A DNA stretch of 64,000 nucleotides from Cyrtodaria siliqua. Lineage: Eukaryota > Mollusca > Bivalvia > Adapedonta > Hiatellidae. The DNA is taken from the NCBI GenBank assembly GCA_037043455.1, contig JAWPHD010003090.1, positions 1 to 64,000 on the forward strand, in the 5' to 3' direction. This document shows, one piece after another, positions 1-10,547 of the stretch. Below the pieces are notes generated by a model. The model had not been told where the DNA came from. It saw only the letters and a program-made list of their open reading frames with translations, and made no database searches. Every line of letters starts with the position of its first letter. Positions within the stretch are counted from its first letter, which is position 1. The translations under genes and the position numbers were made by a program.

Positions 1-233
1 ACTACATGCTGAAAACCCCACATCTCGAATATTCCGATCACATAAATTATCACGATTTAATATGATTGTCATTCACATTAGATTAGCAAATTCCTAATTC
101 ATGAAATTGTAAACTACATCATATTGCAGATTCGTGAAAACGTTTCGTATATTGTTACACTACTGCCTTCAAAAAAAGCATGGAAAGAGAAATGAATGTC
201 GCATACTTGGCTTTTATTTATCCTTTTCTTTAT

Positions 234-440
234 TGTTTGTTATCAAAACGTGGTCCTTTGGGATCATCAAGCCCATATTGGTGTCTTTATCAAAACGTGT
301 TCCTTTGGGATCATCAAGCCCGTATTGGTGTATTTATTGTTTGTTATCCAAATGTGTTCCTTTGGGATCATCAAGCCCATATTGGTGTCTTTTTTGTTTT
401 TTTTATCAAAACGTGTTCCTTTGGGATCATCAAGCCCAAA
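234..440 (+). repeat. Minisatellite, about 4 units of 47-59 bp
   Basis: Four head-to-tail units begin near 242, 290, 346 and 405. Each carries ATCAAAACGTGTTCCTTTGG followed by GATCATCAAGCCC. The spacing varies because of T-rich spacers. The same motif occurs singly at about 48936 and 50938, and in reverse orientation near 8262 and 28190. The array is therefore a local expansion of an internal part of the dispersed hairpin repeat that ends at about 540. The overlapping short ORFs here are three frames of the repeat and are not genes. Confidence 0.9.
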
Positions 441-454
441 GTAGAATATCGCTT

Positions 455-560
455 AACCTGGAGCTAGAAGGCGCGAGAGGTGTTGCACTAGACATTACCT
501 CTGATGAACAGACTCAATAAAAAAGAGTCTGCTACGTTTATCTTCCAATGGATCAAAGGC
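455..560 (+). repeat. Dispersed hairpin repeat, terminal part
   Basis: This copy contains CATTACCTCTGATGAACAG followed by ACTCAATAAAAAAGAGTCTG. The two arms CAGACTC and GAGTCTG can pair as a stem-loop. Related copies lie at 48930-49075 and 63600-63690 on this strand. Reverse-orientation copies lie at 8380-8480, 28000-28135, 28290-28365, 38035-38120, 38875-38960, 49400-49510 and 57820-57900. It is a non-coding dispersed family, probably a non-autonomous transposon of unknown class. Confidence 0.6.
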
Positions 561-589
561 CAGCAGAGCTATTGGGATGACGTATTTTT

Positions 590-1330
590 CGTCGTCCGTA
601 GTCCGTTAAACTTTGCCTTGTGAACACTCTAGCCCCTTCATTTTTATGCGATCTTAACCAAACATGGCCAAAGTCTTTATATCAAATGAGAGCTCGGATG
701 AGTTCGGAAAGCGTCCAGATCGGATTAGTAACACCAGACAGATCGGACCGGAGTTATGGCCCATGATTTGCTGAACAATGTCATTTTGTGCATTGTGAAC
801 ACTCTAGCACCTTTATTTATTATTTGATCGTTGCACATATTGTTAATATTTATGAAAGCACAGATATGTTTGAAAACCAGCTAGATCGATTGAGTAACAC
901 AGGAGTTATGGCCCTTGTCGTACTGAAAAATGCCGTTTTCTTCTTGTGATCACTCTAGCACCTTCATTTATTATTTGATCTTAATCAAACTTGCACAGAT
1001 TTTTTATTATCAATGAAAGCTCAGAAAATGTTAAAAGCCAGCCAGATCAAATCGGTAACACCAGAGTTATGACCCTTGTTTTGCTGAAAAAGCCATTTTC
1101 TTCTTTGCGACCACCCTAGCGCCTTCATTTATTATTTGATCTTTACCAAACTTGTATAGATAGTTATTATACATGAAAGCTCTGACATGTTAGAAAACCC
1201 TTCGAGATCGGACTAGTAACATCAGAGTTATCGCCCTTGATTTAGTTAAAAATACTGTATTTTGCCTGATTATCTTAATATGATATGGCTTTCATTTTTA
1301 TCCGATCTTTGCCAGGTTGCTTATATTAAT
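590..1330 (+). repeat. Degenerate tandem repeat family A, about 160 bp
   Basis: Units share TGTGAACACTCTAGC, then TTCATTTATTATTTGATC, then a piece resembling GAAAGCTC and AACCAGC, then CAGAGTTATGGCCCTTG. Unit starts fall near 620, 786, 946 and 1107, followed by decayed units to about 1330. A reverse-orientation copy lies at 48115-48300. No coding potential is seen. Confidence 0.75.
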
Positions 1331-1424
1331 AAAAGTTCGACAACCAGCGAAATTGGATTAGTAACACAAAAGTTATGGCCCTTGATTTAGTTAAAAAAAC
1401 TGTATTTTGCCTCGTTAAGACGAT

Positions 1425-2235
1425 ATGGCCTTTATTTGGCATTAGGCCGGATTTCAACGAAAGTTTGCAGGGACGATCAGTATCAAGCCTAGTTGCGCAT
1501 AACGTCACCGTGTTCGGGTTGAATGACTTTGGCAGAGTTATGTCCCTTTAAAGGTTTTATTACTTTTCTCCGTATTAGTTCTCCTGAACCCCTGGCCAAA
1601 TTTCAACGAAACCTTTCAGGGATGATCAGTACCAAGCCTAGTGGTGCACATCATCACCGTGTTCCGGCTGTAAGATTCTTGGTGGCCATTTATTTTTTAA
1701 TACAAAAACTTTGTCCGGACTAGTTCTCCTGAACCCCTTCCCGGATTTCAGCGAAACTTGGGAAAGTTGATCAGTATCAAGCTTAGCTTTGCATATCGTC
1801 GCCGTGTTCCAGATGAATGATTTTTGGCAGAGTTATTGCCCTTTAACTGTTTTAATATACAAACTTTGTCGAGATAAGTCTCTTCTGAACTCATGGCCGG
1901 ATTTCAGCGAAACTTTTCAGGAATGATCAGTACATATCATCGCTGTGCTACGATTGAATAGTTTTTGGCACTTTAAAGGTTTTAGTACAAACAATTTGTC
2001 CGGACTAGTTCTCCTGAACACATGGCCGGATTTTAACGAAACCTTGCAGGAATGATCATTGTCAAGCCTAGTTTCGCATATAATCATCGCCGTCTTTCGG
2101 TTGAATGATTTTGACAGATTTATGGCCCCTTATACACAAACTCTATTAATACTCGTTTTCACGAACCCCTGGATTTCAGTGAAACTTGGCAGGAATGATC
2201 AGTACCAAGCCTAGTTGCGCATATCGATGTCGTGT
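1425..2235 (+). repeat. Degenerate tandem repeat family B, about 148 bp
   Basis: About six diverged units share GGCCGGATTTCAACGAAAC, CAGGAATGATCAGTACCAAG and CATATCATCGCCGTGTTC. Unit anchors fall near 1445, 1589, 1740, 1893, 2023 and 2168. The array directly follows family A. No ORF spans the units. Confidence 0.75.
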
Positions 2236-2965
2236 TCACCACCACACAGACTCCATATAGCCAGTAGAGCGATACAGACTATCTTTCGCCTCTTGTTTGT
2301 GTGTCGTGTCGTATATTCTGTTTCCATTTCCTTGAAATTGTTGATTGTTTTGTATTTGTGGTTTGAAGGTCGGTATTTTGTGAATGCTACATACCCTGAC
2401 TACTGCTATATCAGAACAATGTTTTTATGTAAATTTGAGAGAGTGGGCCAAATGTGCTTTTAATTTAAATGAAAGATTTTGACCATAGTAACAACATTTA
2501 AAGCATTGCAACTGGCATGTTAAGTGTTAAAACAAATACATCAGTTTAGGAATACATATTTTACAGCCAAATTACGCTGATAGGCTATTTACCATTTAAA
2601 CTTCATTGTTGGGATAGCAGGAAAACAGAAATCTTAAATATTAAAAAATTCCAACAACGTTTACTATTTTGTAAAAAAAACTCTAGGGTGTCCTAATTTA
2701 TATAAATCTAATACATTAAAACAATTTTGATTCGAAATTCAAAAAAACATTAAAACTGCAGATGGCAATGAAAATTCTCTACCAGAATCAACTTTTGTAT
2801 TTTTTCTTATTAATATTTTATTTCTAAACCGATTTTATGAATTATTTTTTTTAATTTACCACCAAAACATCTCAATATAACCAATGTTTCATTATAATAT
2901 ATATAATTTATTTAGGTATCGTTTAAATTTTGTCGAAAAAAATACAAACAAACCAAAACACTTTA
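2236..2965. other. Stretch without recognised feature
   Basis: AT-rich sequence. I see no coding, RNA-gene or repeat signal that I can support before the PLE fragment that begins at about 2970. Confidence 0.4.
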
Positions 2966-2969
2966 ATAA

Positions 2970-3280
2970 AATATACCCTAAAGAACTTCAACTGAACAAA
3001 GCTAATATTCATGATATTAACGCTTCTTTTCTCGATTTACATCTCTCCATTGAAAATGATGAAATAATTAGCAAAATCTATGAGAAGTAAGATGATTTTA
3101 ATTTTGATATTGATATTTATCCCCATTTAGATGGGGCTGTTCGCCTAGCAACTTCTTATGGGGTCTATGTGTCTCAACTTTAATATTCGTAATCTTTGTA
3201 TAACTAAAAAGCTACCCCCAACAGGGCTACCGTTACCATACACTTTGTAAAACCTTTGCAAAATGTTATTATCGTAAAGA
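2970..3280 (+). mobile_element. PLE RT fragment, sense strand
   Basis: Translation gives YPKELQLNKANIHDINASF and FLDLHLSIENDEIISKIYEK, the region just after the RT catalytic block of the family RT seen at 3769-4851. It continues, with stops and frameshifts, into the segment matching LDGDVPRATSYGVYLSQL and NIRNLCITKK. It is truncated at both ends. It abuts the 3' end of the opposite-strand copy at about 3281-3283, giving an inverted arrangement. Confidence 0.8.
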
Positions 3281-3282
3281 AA

Positions 3283-3767
3283 TATAAAAAGATCGGACAG
3301 GGAAAGTAGCATTAAAGGAGGACAGTCAACCACAAAACACAGAAACAAACATGCAAACAGACAAACAAGAAGGCCAAAGTAATGATAACAGTAAACGACA
3401 TCACAAACATAAAAGGGTTGACAATAGGGCTACCGCCTTAAAACGGTAGGCCACTGGGGGTTTAAACCGGTTCTAGGGTCACCAAACCTCACACTTACCC
3501 TACTGTCATCCAATTAAAACAGGACAGTGTAAATAAAGAAATCCCCGCCATGATCTAATCTCTAACCAATAAGGCAGCATCAATAGGCAATATAAGTAAA
3601 ACACAAGTATGCTCGTGTAAAAATAATACAAAAAACAACAATAGCTTAGAAAGCCACAATAAAGGTACTCAATGACTTGGCAGAAGTCAGAGCAATAAGA
3701 GAATAAACCATTAAGGGCACGACAAGAAAGATCATAGACAAACATCAAACGCAAAGTCCCAATGGTC
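3283..3767 (-). mobile_element. PLE 3' untranslated region
   Basis: This is the non-coding tail of the element encoding the RT at 3769-4851. It matches more than twenty other copies in the window. On the plus strand it begins with the terminal motif ATAAAAAGATCGGACAGG and carries the common core GGTTGACAATAGGGCTACCG, a GTTTAAACC palindrome and CCCCGCCATGATCTAAT. In this copy part of the conserved 3' stem-loop (the CAGTGGC side) is missing. Confidence 0.85.
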
Positions 3768-3768
3768 T

Positions 3769-4851
3769 TTAGGTAGGCGTCATCATTGGGTCCACAGCCT
3801 GTCCGGTCATCCTACAATTAAAGAGGAAAGCATAGTGACAAACTGTAAAAGGGTCCATCACCAAGCATGCAGTACATTGCAAAATGATAGGGTCATAACC
3901 TCTTTTGATAAACTTTTTAACAAGTTTAACAAAGATAGTATGAAAGTGATCATGACCAAGAATCTTACGATGTTTATAAATGACATAATCATAGAAGTCA
4001 GGTTGCGATAGTCCTTGTCGCACAAGAGTTCTTAACTTACTTTTATATTTGGAAAGAAGATCAGGGTTACGATAATAAAACTTTGCAAAGGTTTTACGAA
4101 GTTTATGGTAACGGTAACCCTGATTGAGTAGCTTTTTAGTTCTACAAAGATTACGAATATTAAAGTCCTCAACTCGAGTACTAGCTCTTGAAAAACGAAT
4201 AAGTTGAGACAAATACACCCCATAAGAAGTTGCTCGGGGAACATCCCCATCCAAGTGGAGGTAATTAACAATGTCAAAATTAAAATCATCTCTCTTGTCA
4301 TAGATTTTGCTAATTATTTCACCATTTTCAATCGAGAGATCTAAATCAAGAAAAGACGCGTTATTATCAGATATATTTGCTTTATTAAGCTGAAGTTTTT
4401 TAGGATAAATATTATCAACCATAGTTGGAAAGAAAGGGTTGTCAATGTTCAGTATGTCATCCAGATACCGAGAGGTATCATTAAAAGATTCAATAACATC
4501 TGCCTGGGTATCTGGTGAAAGACTCAACATGAAATCTCTTTCATAGCAAAATAAAAGCAAATCTGCGACAAGTGGTGCACAGTTCGTACCCATAGGGATA
4601 CCAACAATTTTTCTATAAACGGTGGTACCATACCTGACGAAAATATTATCTAATAGGAAGATGAGTGCTTCACAAACTTCATAGCAAGTCCACATAGTAT
4701 AATTGTCTAAACTGCCGTTAGTAAAAAACGCTTTAATATTATTGCATGCCAAAAATGTAGTATTTTCTCTAGCGAATGTTTTTTGAATAAGAGAAATTAG
4801 TTTGTCTAATAAGGTGATGTGGTAAGGCTGTTTATAGTGTAGAGAAGTCAT
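3769..4851 (-). CDS. Reverse transcriptase, Penelope-like (Naiad-type) retroelement
   Basis: This is the longest open RT in the window, 360 codons. Visible motifs are GIPMGTNCAPL at residues 84-94 and the catalytic RYLDD at 128-132. A downstream block of about residues 150-240 holds SFLDLDLSIENG and DGDVPRATSYGVYLSQLIRF. The thumb-like C-terminus has QGLSQPDFY and KKFIKRGYDPIILQ. The annotated first Met is not the native start: just upstream the frame of TYDFSTL (RT1) is broken by an indel near 4830, and the RT0 block is deleted. The family uses RT with a GIY-YIG endonuclease for target-primed reverse transcription. The 3' UTR follows at 3283-3767. The frame is open, but without RT0 and an N-terminus it is probably inactive. 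Family assignment is firm as PLE-like RT; the Naiad subtype is inferred from the copy at 21.3-21.6 kb. Confidence 0.85.
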   Translation of the reverse strand: MTSLHYKQPYHITLLDKLISLIQKTFARENTTFLACNNIKAFFTNGSLDNYTMWTCYEVCEALIFLLDNIFVRYGTTVYRKIVGIPMGTNCAPLVADLLLFCYERDFMLSLSPDTQADVIESFNDTSRYLDDILNIDNPFFPTMVDNIYPKKLQLNKANISDNNASFLDLDLSIENGEIISKIYDKRDDFNFDIVNYLHLDGDVPRATSYGVYLSQLIRFSRASTRVEDFNIRNLCRTKKLLNQGYRYHKLRKTFAKFYYRNPDLLSKYKSKLRTLVRQGLSQPDFYDYVIYKHRKILGHDHFHTIFVKLVKKFIKRGYDPIILQCTACLVMDPFTVCHYAFLFNCRMTGQAVDPMMTPT

Positions 4852-5193
4852 AAGTTCTTATTGATGAAACTTGACCTTTATTGAAAATTTTATCCAGAAC
4901 GAGTGATATGTGCGGAAACAACATCATCCTCAGTAGAATTAACTGGAGTATACAAATTGGTGCTGCCGAGTTCCAGAGATAAAACATTGACCTAATGTAG
5001 GCGTCAAACAATAATTACATTATTAGATGCTTTATCTGCAGGAACTAAAACAAATCTATTATGAAGTTCCTGAATTCCCGATTTTAAATTACGAAAGGAA
5101 AACCTAGGTCTCGGAGGAAGCGAAGAGGGGTTAGTATTATAAAAGTTAATACGTGTATCTATAATTTTAAGAATAGACTTTTTCCAAGTGGAA
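4852..5193 (-). pseudogene. PLE N-terminal remnant with DKA-N-N motif
   Basis: Reverse-strand translation gives SLPPRPRFSFRNLKSGIQ and then RFVLVPADKASNNVIIV, a conserved block just upstream of RT0 in this family. After a stop it continues as LSLELGSTNLYTPVNSTE and DDVVSAHITR. The same segment occurs at 19135-19330. Between it and the RT of 3769-4851, the PKLHK-containing RT0 block has been lost, so this is the 5' remainder of an internally deleted element. Its upper end at about 5193 abuts an oppositely oriented copy. Confidence 0.75.
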
Positions 5194-5194
5194 A

Positions 5195-6005
5195 GCGAGT
5201 TTGGTAACCCTGATCTTCTTTCCAAATATAAAAGTAATTTAAGAACTCTTCTGCGACAAGGACTATCACAAACTGACTTCCATGGTGATGTGATTTGTAA
5301 ACTTCGTAAGATCCTTTGTCATGATCCCTTTCATACTATCATTGCTAAACTTGTTAGAAGGTTTATTAAAAGAGGTTATAACCCTATAATTTTGCAACAC
5401 ACAGCATGCTTGGTGGTGGGCCCATTTTCAGTTCGCCACTATGCTTTCTTTTTTAGTTGTGCGATAATCGGACAGGCTGTGGACCCTATGATGACGTCTA
5501 CCTAAAGCCCAAAAAGACGGTGACGTTTGATGTTTGTCTGCAATCTTGTCTTGTCGTGCCCTCAATGGTTTATTTTCTTTTTTCTCTGGCTTCTGCCAAG
5601 TCACTGAGTACCTTCTTTGTGGCTTTCCAGGCTATTGTTGTTTTTTGTATTTATATACTCGTATGCACGAGCATCTTCGTGTTTTACTTATATTGCCTAT
5701 TAATGCTGTCGTGTTGGTTAGAGAATAGTTCATTTCCCGTTTTATTGTCCCGTTTTATTGAGATGGAGTAGGGTAAGAAGTGTGAGGTTTGGTGCACCCT
5801 AGAACCTGGTTTAAACCCCCCAGCGGTCGTTTTTGCCACTGACCGTTACAAGGCGGTAGCCCTATTGTCAACTCTTATTGTGTTTGTGACGTCATATGCC
5901 TTTATTCCTGGTTAACATTGCCATTCATGTTTGTCCTTTTGCGTGTTTTTGGGTGTACTGTGTTCTGTGAAAGCTGCATTTCCTGTTCGTCTTTTATACT
6001 TGAGA
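5195..6005 (+). mobile_element. PLE copy: RT C-terminus plus 3' UTR
   Basis: From about 5195 the plus strand encodes GNPDLLSKYKSNLRTLLRQG, GLSQTDFHGDVICKLRKILC and RRFIKRGYNPIILQ, ending with DPMMTST and a stop at about 5505. The family 3' UTR follows, including CACTGACCGTTACAAGGCGG near 5836 and the terminal CCTGTTCGTCTTTTATAC near 5985-6002. The copy is 5'-truncated. It sits tail to tail with the next copy on the opposite strand. Confidence 0.8.
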
Positions 6006-6045
6006 GAAACAGTCATGCGCCCCAACTAGTAACATACACATTAAA

Positions 6046-6900
6046 AGTAGATATAAAAATCATACAGGAAAAGTATCATTCAAGGACGATAGTCAACCAC
6101 AAACAAACAGAACCAAAGAACAACTTTAAAGTTCAATAAAAGGCAAAATAAGACATCACAAACACAAAAAGGTTGACAATATGGATAACTCCTTGGAACG
6201 GTCAGTGGCCAAAACGGGAGCCGCTGGGGTTTAAACAAGGTTCTAGGGTGCACCAAACCTCACTTTTACCTTATTGTCATCTCAATAAACTAGACAGTGG
6301 AAATAAAGATATACCCACCAGATTATGTTCTCTAACAATCAAGGCAGCATTAATAGGCAATATAAGTAAAACACATAAATGATCATGTATATATGATATA
6401 AAAAACGAAAGTATATATACAAAGTATATACTCAGTGAATTGGCAGAAGCCAGTGCAAAAAAAAAGGAAATTAAAGACAAACATCAAACGCTACCGTCCT
6501 AAAGTATTTAGGTAGACGTCATCATAGGGTTCTCAATCTGCCATCGCACAATCAAAGAGGAAAGCATAGTGGCGAACTTTAAATGGGTATAAATACACTA
6601 AACATGCAGTGCGTTGCAAAATGATAGGGTCATAACATCTTTTGATAAACACAGCATCATGGTAGTCAGGCTGTGAGTCCTTGTCGGATACGAGTTCTTA
6701 AATTACTTTTATTTTTTAAAATTAGATCAGGGTTACGATAATAAAACTTTGCAACGAATTTTCGAAGTTTATGATAACGGTAGCCCTGCTGGAGTAGCTT
6801 TTTAGCAAAGCAATACTGCTGAGTAGAGTAACTCTTATGAGCAAAAGTCGACCAGGAAATGTAACATTCAAGCACCACAGTTAACCAAAAGCACACATCG
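6046..6900 (-). mobile_element. PLE copy: 3' UTR and RT C-terminal remnant
   Basis: On the plus strand it starts with ATATAAAAATCATACAGG. It continues through the 3' UTR core (GTTGACAATATGG at about 6172, GTCAGTGGCC at about 6203) into a decayed RT C-terminus. That part reads in reverse as LLQQGYRYHKLRKFVAKF and YYRNPDLILKNKSNLRTRIR at 6700-6830. At 6842-6900 a second, very short 3' tip (AAAAGTCGACCAGGAAATG) is attached, so two truncated copies lie in the same direction. Confidence 0.75.
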
Positions 6901-7119
6901 AAAAAACAGCACTTACTAGTATAAATAAAATTTAAGGTATTTGTGTACGATCTGAGATTGATACTTGACTGATGCAGCTGCAGACCCTGTAATCACTGGA
7001 ACATCTCGGTCCGATATAATAACGTTTAGTAAAATGGACAGACTAACACTAATGCATGATTTATTGCCACACAGAAATGTGAGCCATTATTACATGCAAT
7101 AACAATAATACAAACGAAC
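6901..7119. other. Stretch without recognised feature
   Basis: AT-rich sequence between a PLE cluster and a dispersed repeat. Nothing is supported here. Confidence 0.35.
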
Positions 7120-7510
7120 ACTTACAAACTATTTCTAGTACATGTATAACTTATATGTTTTTGGACAGGGAACTTGAAATAATCTCTAACATTAATCATA
7201 ATTGCATAAAGGTAAAGTAGGCAGTAACATACAATGCATGGAAGGACTTTAAAAGATAAGAGCTCTTGGAACCTTTTTGTGAGACATACAATTATGATGA
7301 TAATCGTAAAAACATTATATGTTTTGCTGAAAAGACATAAAAAAAAGACAATAAACTATCTGAACAAGCACTTCAATAGTTAGATATATGTAACGTCTAG
7401 CTTTAATGAGAGTTTCTTGTCTGAATGGATTGTATGTAAGGTAATTCACAAACGTGAGCGAGAATTATTATGTGTTTGCGTGTATTAGTGTATTTATTTG
7501 TACATTTCGT
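7120..7510 (+). repeat. Dispersed repeat, paralogue of 54790-55150
   Basis: It shares long blocks with 54790-55150, including AAAGTAGGCAGTAACATACA followed by ATGCATGGA, then TATATGTTTTGCTG, GACAATAAACTATCT and TTGTCTGAATGGA. A second shared block (8700-8800 with 55960-56100, anchor CTGAAACAAAACCACTTGAA-like) suggests that both intervals derive from one longer repeat of about 1.3-1.7 kb. No ORF supports a protein. Confidence 0.7.
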
Positions 7511-7669
7511 ATTATTTTTAACTAATATGAGTAAAATGAATTATGAAAGGCATATCATTAATTATATATATATATTTTCTAAATATCTGCACAATAGAGG
7601 CACTCCCCGACTTCGCTATACGTTCACCCGGTGAACATCTTAAATTGTTCTTTACCATTATAAATGAAG

Positions 7670-7910
7670 TATATTTAGTATGTTTTTATGGTGATGCGCC
7701 ATCATGTATTTGATGTACAGCATAGACAATTAGGCATGATTCAAAATATTCTCAAATATGAAGCATCATGTATTTCATGTATATATATTCTCAAATAAAC
7801 ACCATCATGGTCATACAAGCATCATTATATTTTCAAATATTCACCATTCATTTATTTCATGTATATTCATGCATCAGTATATTCTAAAATATATATATAC
7901 TCAGTATATT
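7670..7910. repeat. AT-rich degenerate tandem repeat
   Basis: Repeated variants of CATCATGTATTTCATGTATA and TATTCTCAAATA occur at roughly 50-bp spacing. It is low complexity and highly diverged. Confidence 0.5.
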
Positions 7911-8079
7911 TGAAAACGCAACACTTGGTATTTTTTGAATTTCTGGAGATGTTAAAGAGTCCTCGTGAAAAATATGTTTCAACAGAAAGAAGTTGGACTA
8001 ATCATATGCAATTGTTTATCGCCATATTTTAACCTTTGGGACAAAGAGACTTGTGTACTATTAACATACAAAGCAAAGG

Positions 8080-8480
8080 TTATGAAGCCTGCGTATCACA
8101 AGTAACAGTCGAAAGACTAAATTAAAAAGCAGGCAACATATCCTAAGGGTGATTAAACAATACTCACAGCCTTTAAAGGATCCTGTAGTGGAACGACCTA
8201 TCTGAAATTAAAGTAAGAAAACATAGCATTTGAGAATGTACCACGTGTATCTGTGTATAAATATCGGGCTCAATGATCTCCAAAGATCAGAATGAATATC
8301 CCAAAGCAATAACAGTACCGATTTGTAGTCAGGGCGACCTTTTACAGCCGACTATACAGCACTAAAACCTAGTGTGAATGTCAATAAAAACTGAAAATGC
8401 GATCCTTTGGTAGGAACAAACACAAACAAGAGAAAGTATCAAACTCGGTGTTATTGAGTCTGTTCATGAGAAGTATTATA
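8080..8480 (-). repeat. Dispersed repeats incl. hairpin-family copy
   Basis: The part at 8085-8165 (GAAGCCTGCGTATCACAAG, AAGCAGGCAACATATCCTAA) recurs at 38333-38430. The part at 8250-8480 is the hairpin family in reverse orientation, with GATCTCCAAAGATCAG at about 8277, GTGTGAATGTCAATAAA and finally CGGTGTTATTGAGTCTGTTC. The close relative at 28190-28365 holds the same order of blocks. No coding potential is seen. Confidence 0.6.
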
Positions 8481-9175
8481 ACTTTAGTTTTCCACTTTAA
8501 TAACGACTTGGATAACTACTTGTTTGTAATCAACATATTATAAATGAATGTTTTTGCATTATTGCTATGGTATGCGGGTGTTTGTGTTTGAACTATAACT
8601 GGGTAGATATAAAACAGTTCAATTTAGCCAAATCGTTTCTAATATCAATAGTAAGACAGACATGTGCTAAGAAATTAGAACTCTGTCGTACCGAGTATTG
8701 TTACATATTGCAGGAGATGTGATTATATAAATACACAACTTACACGCTTTTCAATCGAACGTTTTGTGTAGCAATTCTTCTTTGAAACAAAACCACTTGA
8801 AGAAAGGTCTGTATGTAATAGAGCGGTAAACAAGCATTTGCAATAAATCAAGTGTTTACATTTATCATATTAACAGAGATGCCTCACTCACAGCCAAAGA
8901 TGAAAGGCCTGAAATATCTAATTTTATGTGAATATCATGCTACAGTGAAAATAATAGCAGCGGCACGATTAACCTTAGACTGTAGACAGCAAAAGGTTGA
9001 TATGGCAAAGGTATCAATAAATGCTTTGCTTGTTTGTAACAGACACAAGTCGAGTGTGTGCTACTATAAATAGATTTTTATGTATAACATTGCTTGGGTT
9101 TATTTACATTTAACATTTCTATATCTTTCTTCTTTTTCTTTTTTTTAAAATTCCAAACCCTTTAATGGGGACTTA

Positions 9176-9240
9176 TGCAAATAGGTATATAAGTCGAACA
9201 GGAAATTTAGCTTTCACAGAACACAGTAAAACAAAACCAC
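9176..9240 (-). mobile_element. PLE 3' tip (subfamily with GCTTTCACAGAACACAG)
   Basis: Only the terminal 65 bp of a PLE 3' UTR is present. ATAAGTCGAACAGGAAATTT is followed by AGCTTTCACAGAACACAGTA. The same variant tip is seen at 22632, 35280 and 40450, where the word CTTTCACAGAACACAG or a close form replaces CATTCAAGGACGACAG. It is bordered directly by a SINE. Confidence 0.65.
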
Positions 9241-9462
9241 GCAAAACGACAACGCACCGGATTTGACACTCCCAAAAAGGGATCGATTGGTTTACATTCG
9301 GCATGAAAGATGGCATACTTTCAAAGTACCTTGCCCTAGTAAGACACTGCAGAAGTGCATTTAGTAAACATTTAAGATATGACCACTGGAAATCGAACCC
9401 GGGACCTTGGATGATTTGAAAATATATGTATGCTAACCATTCGGCCACCGCAGTTCTATGTT
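9241..9462 (-). mobile_element. tRNA-derived SINE
   Basis: In reverse the sequence has an A-box-like CGGTGGCCGAATGGTTAGC and a B-box-like GGGTTCGATTTCC, spaced as in a tRNA head but with an elongated middle. The body follows with GTGTCTTACTAGGGCAAGG and then TACTTT, similar to the body motif of the SINE at 55555-55705. Internal pol III boxes and a non-coding body fit a tRNA-headed SINE. Confidence 0.6.
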
Positions 9463-9589
9463 AATAAACATGTGTTATAATATGAGATGTTTATAAACGT
9501 CTTACGCCTTACACAATATCGATATTTTCTTATTTTGAATTGAATTACAGTATGAGCTACCAACTCAAAAATCATTCCACGTATATACA

Positions 9590-9756
9590 TCTATGGTGCA
9601 ATAGTTGAGAGTTCACATCGCATGCGGGAGGCCGCGTGTTCAAACTCCGGCTGCGTCATACTAAAGACTCCATAAGAAGGGTATGAGTGGTCCAATTGCC
9701 TGACGCTCAGAATATAAGGTTTAGGGATAGGACTGGTCTACCCGGTGCCAGAATAA

Positions 9757-9760
<4 letters not shown>
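9590..9760 (+). mobile_element. tRNA-derived SINE, decayed
   Basis: The A-box-like TGGTGCAATAGTTGAGAG is followed by CATCGCATGCGGGAGGCCGC and the B-box-like GTGTTCAAACTCCGG. The body runs to a CA repeat. The tRNA-like head resembles SINE heads widespread in molluscs; that comparison is from general knowledge and was not searched. Confidence 0.55.

Positions 9761-9797
<37 letters not shown>
9759..9797. repeat. (CA)n microsatellite
   Basis: An uninterrupted AC run of about 37 bp at the 3' end of the preceding SINE. Confidence 0.97.
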
Positions 9798-9798
<1 letters not shown>

Positions 9799-9984
9799 CG
9801 GCGTGGCATTGCAGTGTAGCACTAATATAAAGTTGGGCATTTCCATTTCATGGAAGCCACACGGAGGGACTCTTTGTTTTCGACTGCCATAGTGTTTTAA
9901 TTCCTTACTTCTAACTTCGTGACATTTTACATTCTTAGTTCTCTAACTTCATGACTTTACGACTTCCCTTTTCATGATTTCTGG

Positions 9985-10228
9985 AGGATCTGGGTCCAAG
10001 CCTCACCGGCGCCGTTGACTTTCGTCGGTGTGTTCTTTCTCTAATTATCGTCTGTCGGATGTGGACGTACGTAATCTGGGCGGCCCCGTTTACCGTTGGA
10101 GCACTTATGTGGAAATCTATTCATTAGGAAGAGTAGGGCAGGTTCCCGGATTCCTGTGTAGCATTGATCTTTCTCTGGGACAGCTCTAAATAACATATAC
10201 TGTGTTGTTGAGTCGATAAACAACATTC
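9985..10228 (+). mobile_element. SINE, same family as 15215-15490
   Basis: Shared landmarks with 15215-15490 are GGCGCCGTTGACTTTCGTCGG-like GGCGCCACTGGGTTACTTCG, TAGGGCAGGTTCCCGGAT, CCTGTGTAGC and the end TGTTGTTGAGTCGATAAACA. The 3' end with TAAACAAC is typical of this family. The head is weakly tRNA-like. No ORF is supported. Confidence 0.6.
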
Positions 10229-10547
10229 AATTCAATATTTCGTCACTTTTAACTTCGGTACAGTATTGTTGCTTCTCACTTCACGACTTCATTTGACTTT
10301 AACGCCATGACGTCTAATTCTAGAAGTCAAACATTTAAGTTTGGGGCGCCCCGCCCACCCACACATACACCCACACATCTACACACATCATCCCTCCACC
10401 CCTCCTGTAAGCGCTAGCATGTACATTTCATAAAAAGTATTTATAGGAACAAACATACCTCATTATCGGGTTGGGAAATCGACAAGACAGTTTTAAGAAC
10501 GAGACTTTCTCCGTCATCTATTTTTGTAAAAGTAATTGGTGTATGTA

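Noticed and set aside
134..520. 128-residue repetitive ORF
   Set aside because: Three frames of the same minisatellite are open at once, so it is a repeat artefact.
488..535. CTGATGA followed by a perfect stem, resembling a hammerhead ribozyme core
   Set aside because: The GAAA required after the second stem is absent (CTACG instead), and other family copies have CTCATGA. The resemblance is by chance.
9759..9797. CA repeat as a regulatory Z-DNA element
   Set aside because: It is an ordinary microsatellite at a SINE tail, and there is no gene nearby to regulate.
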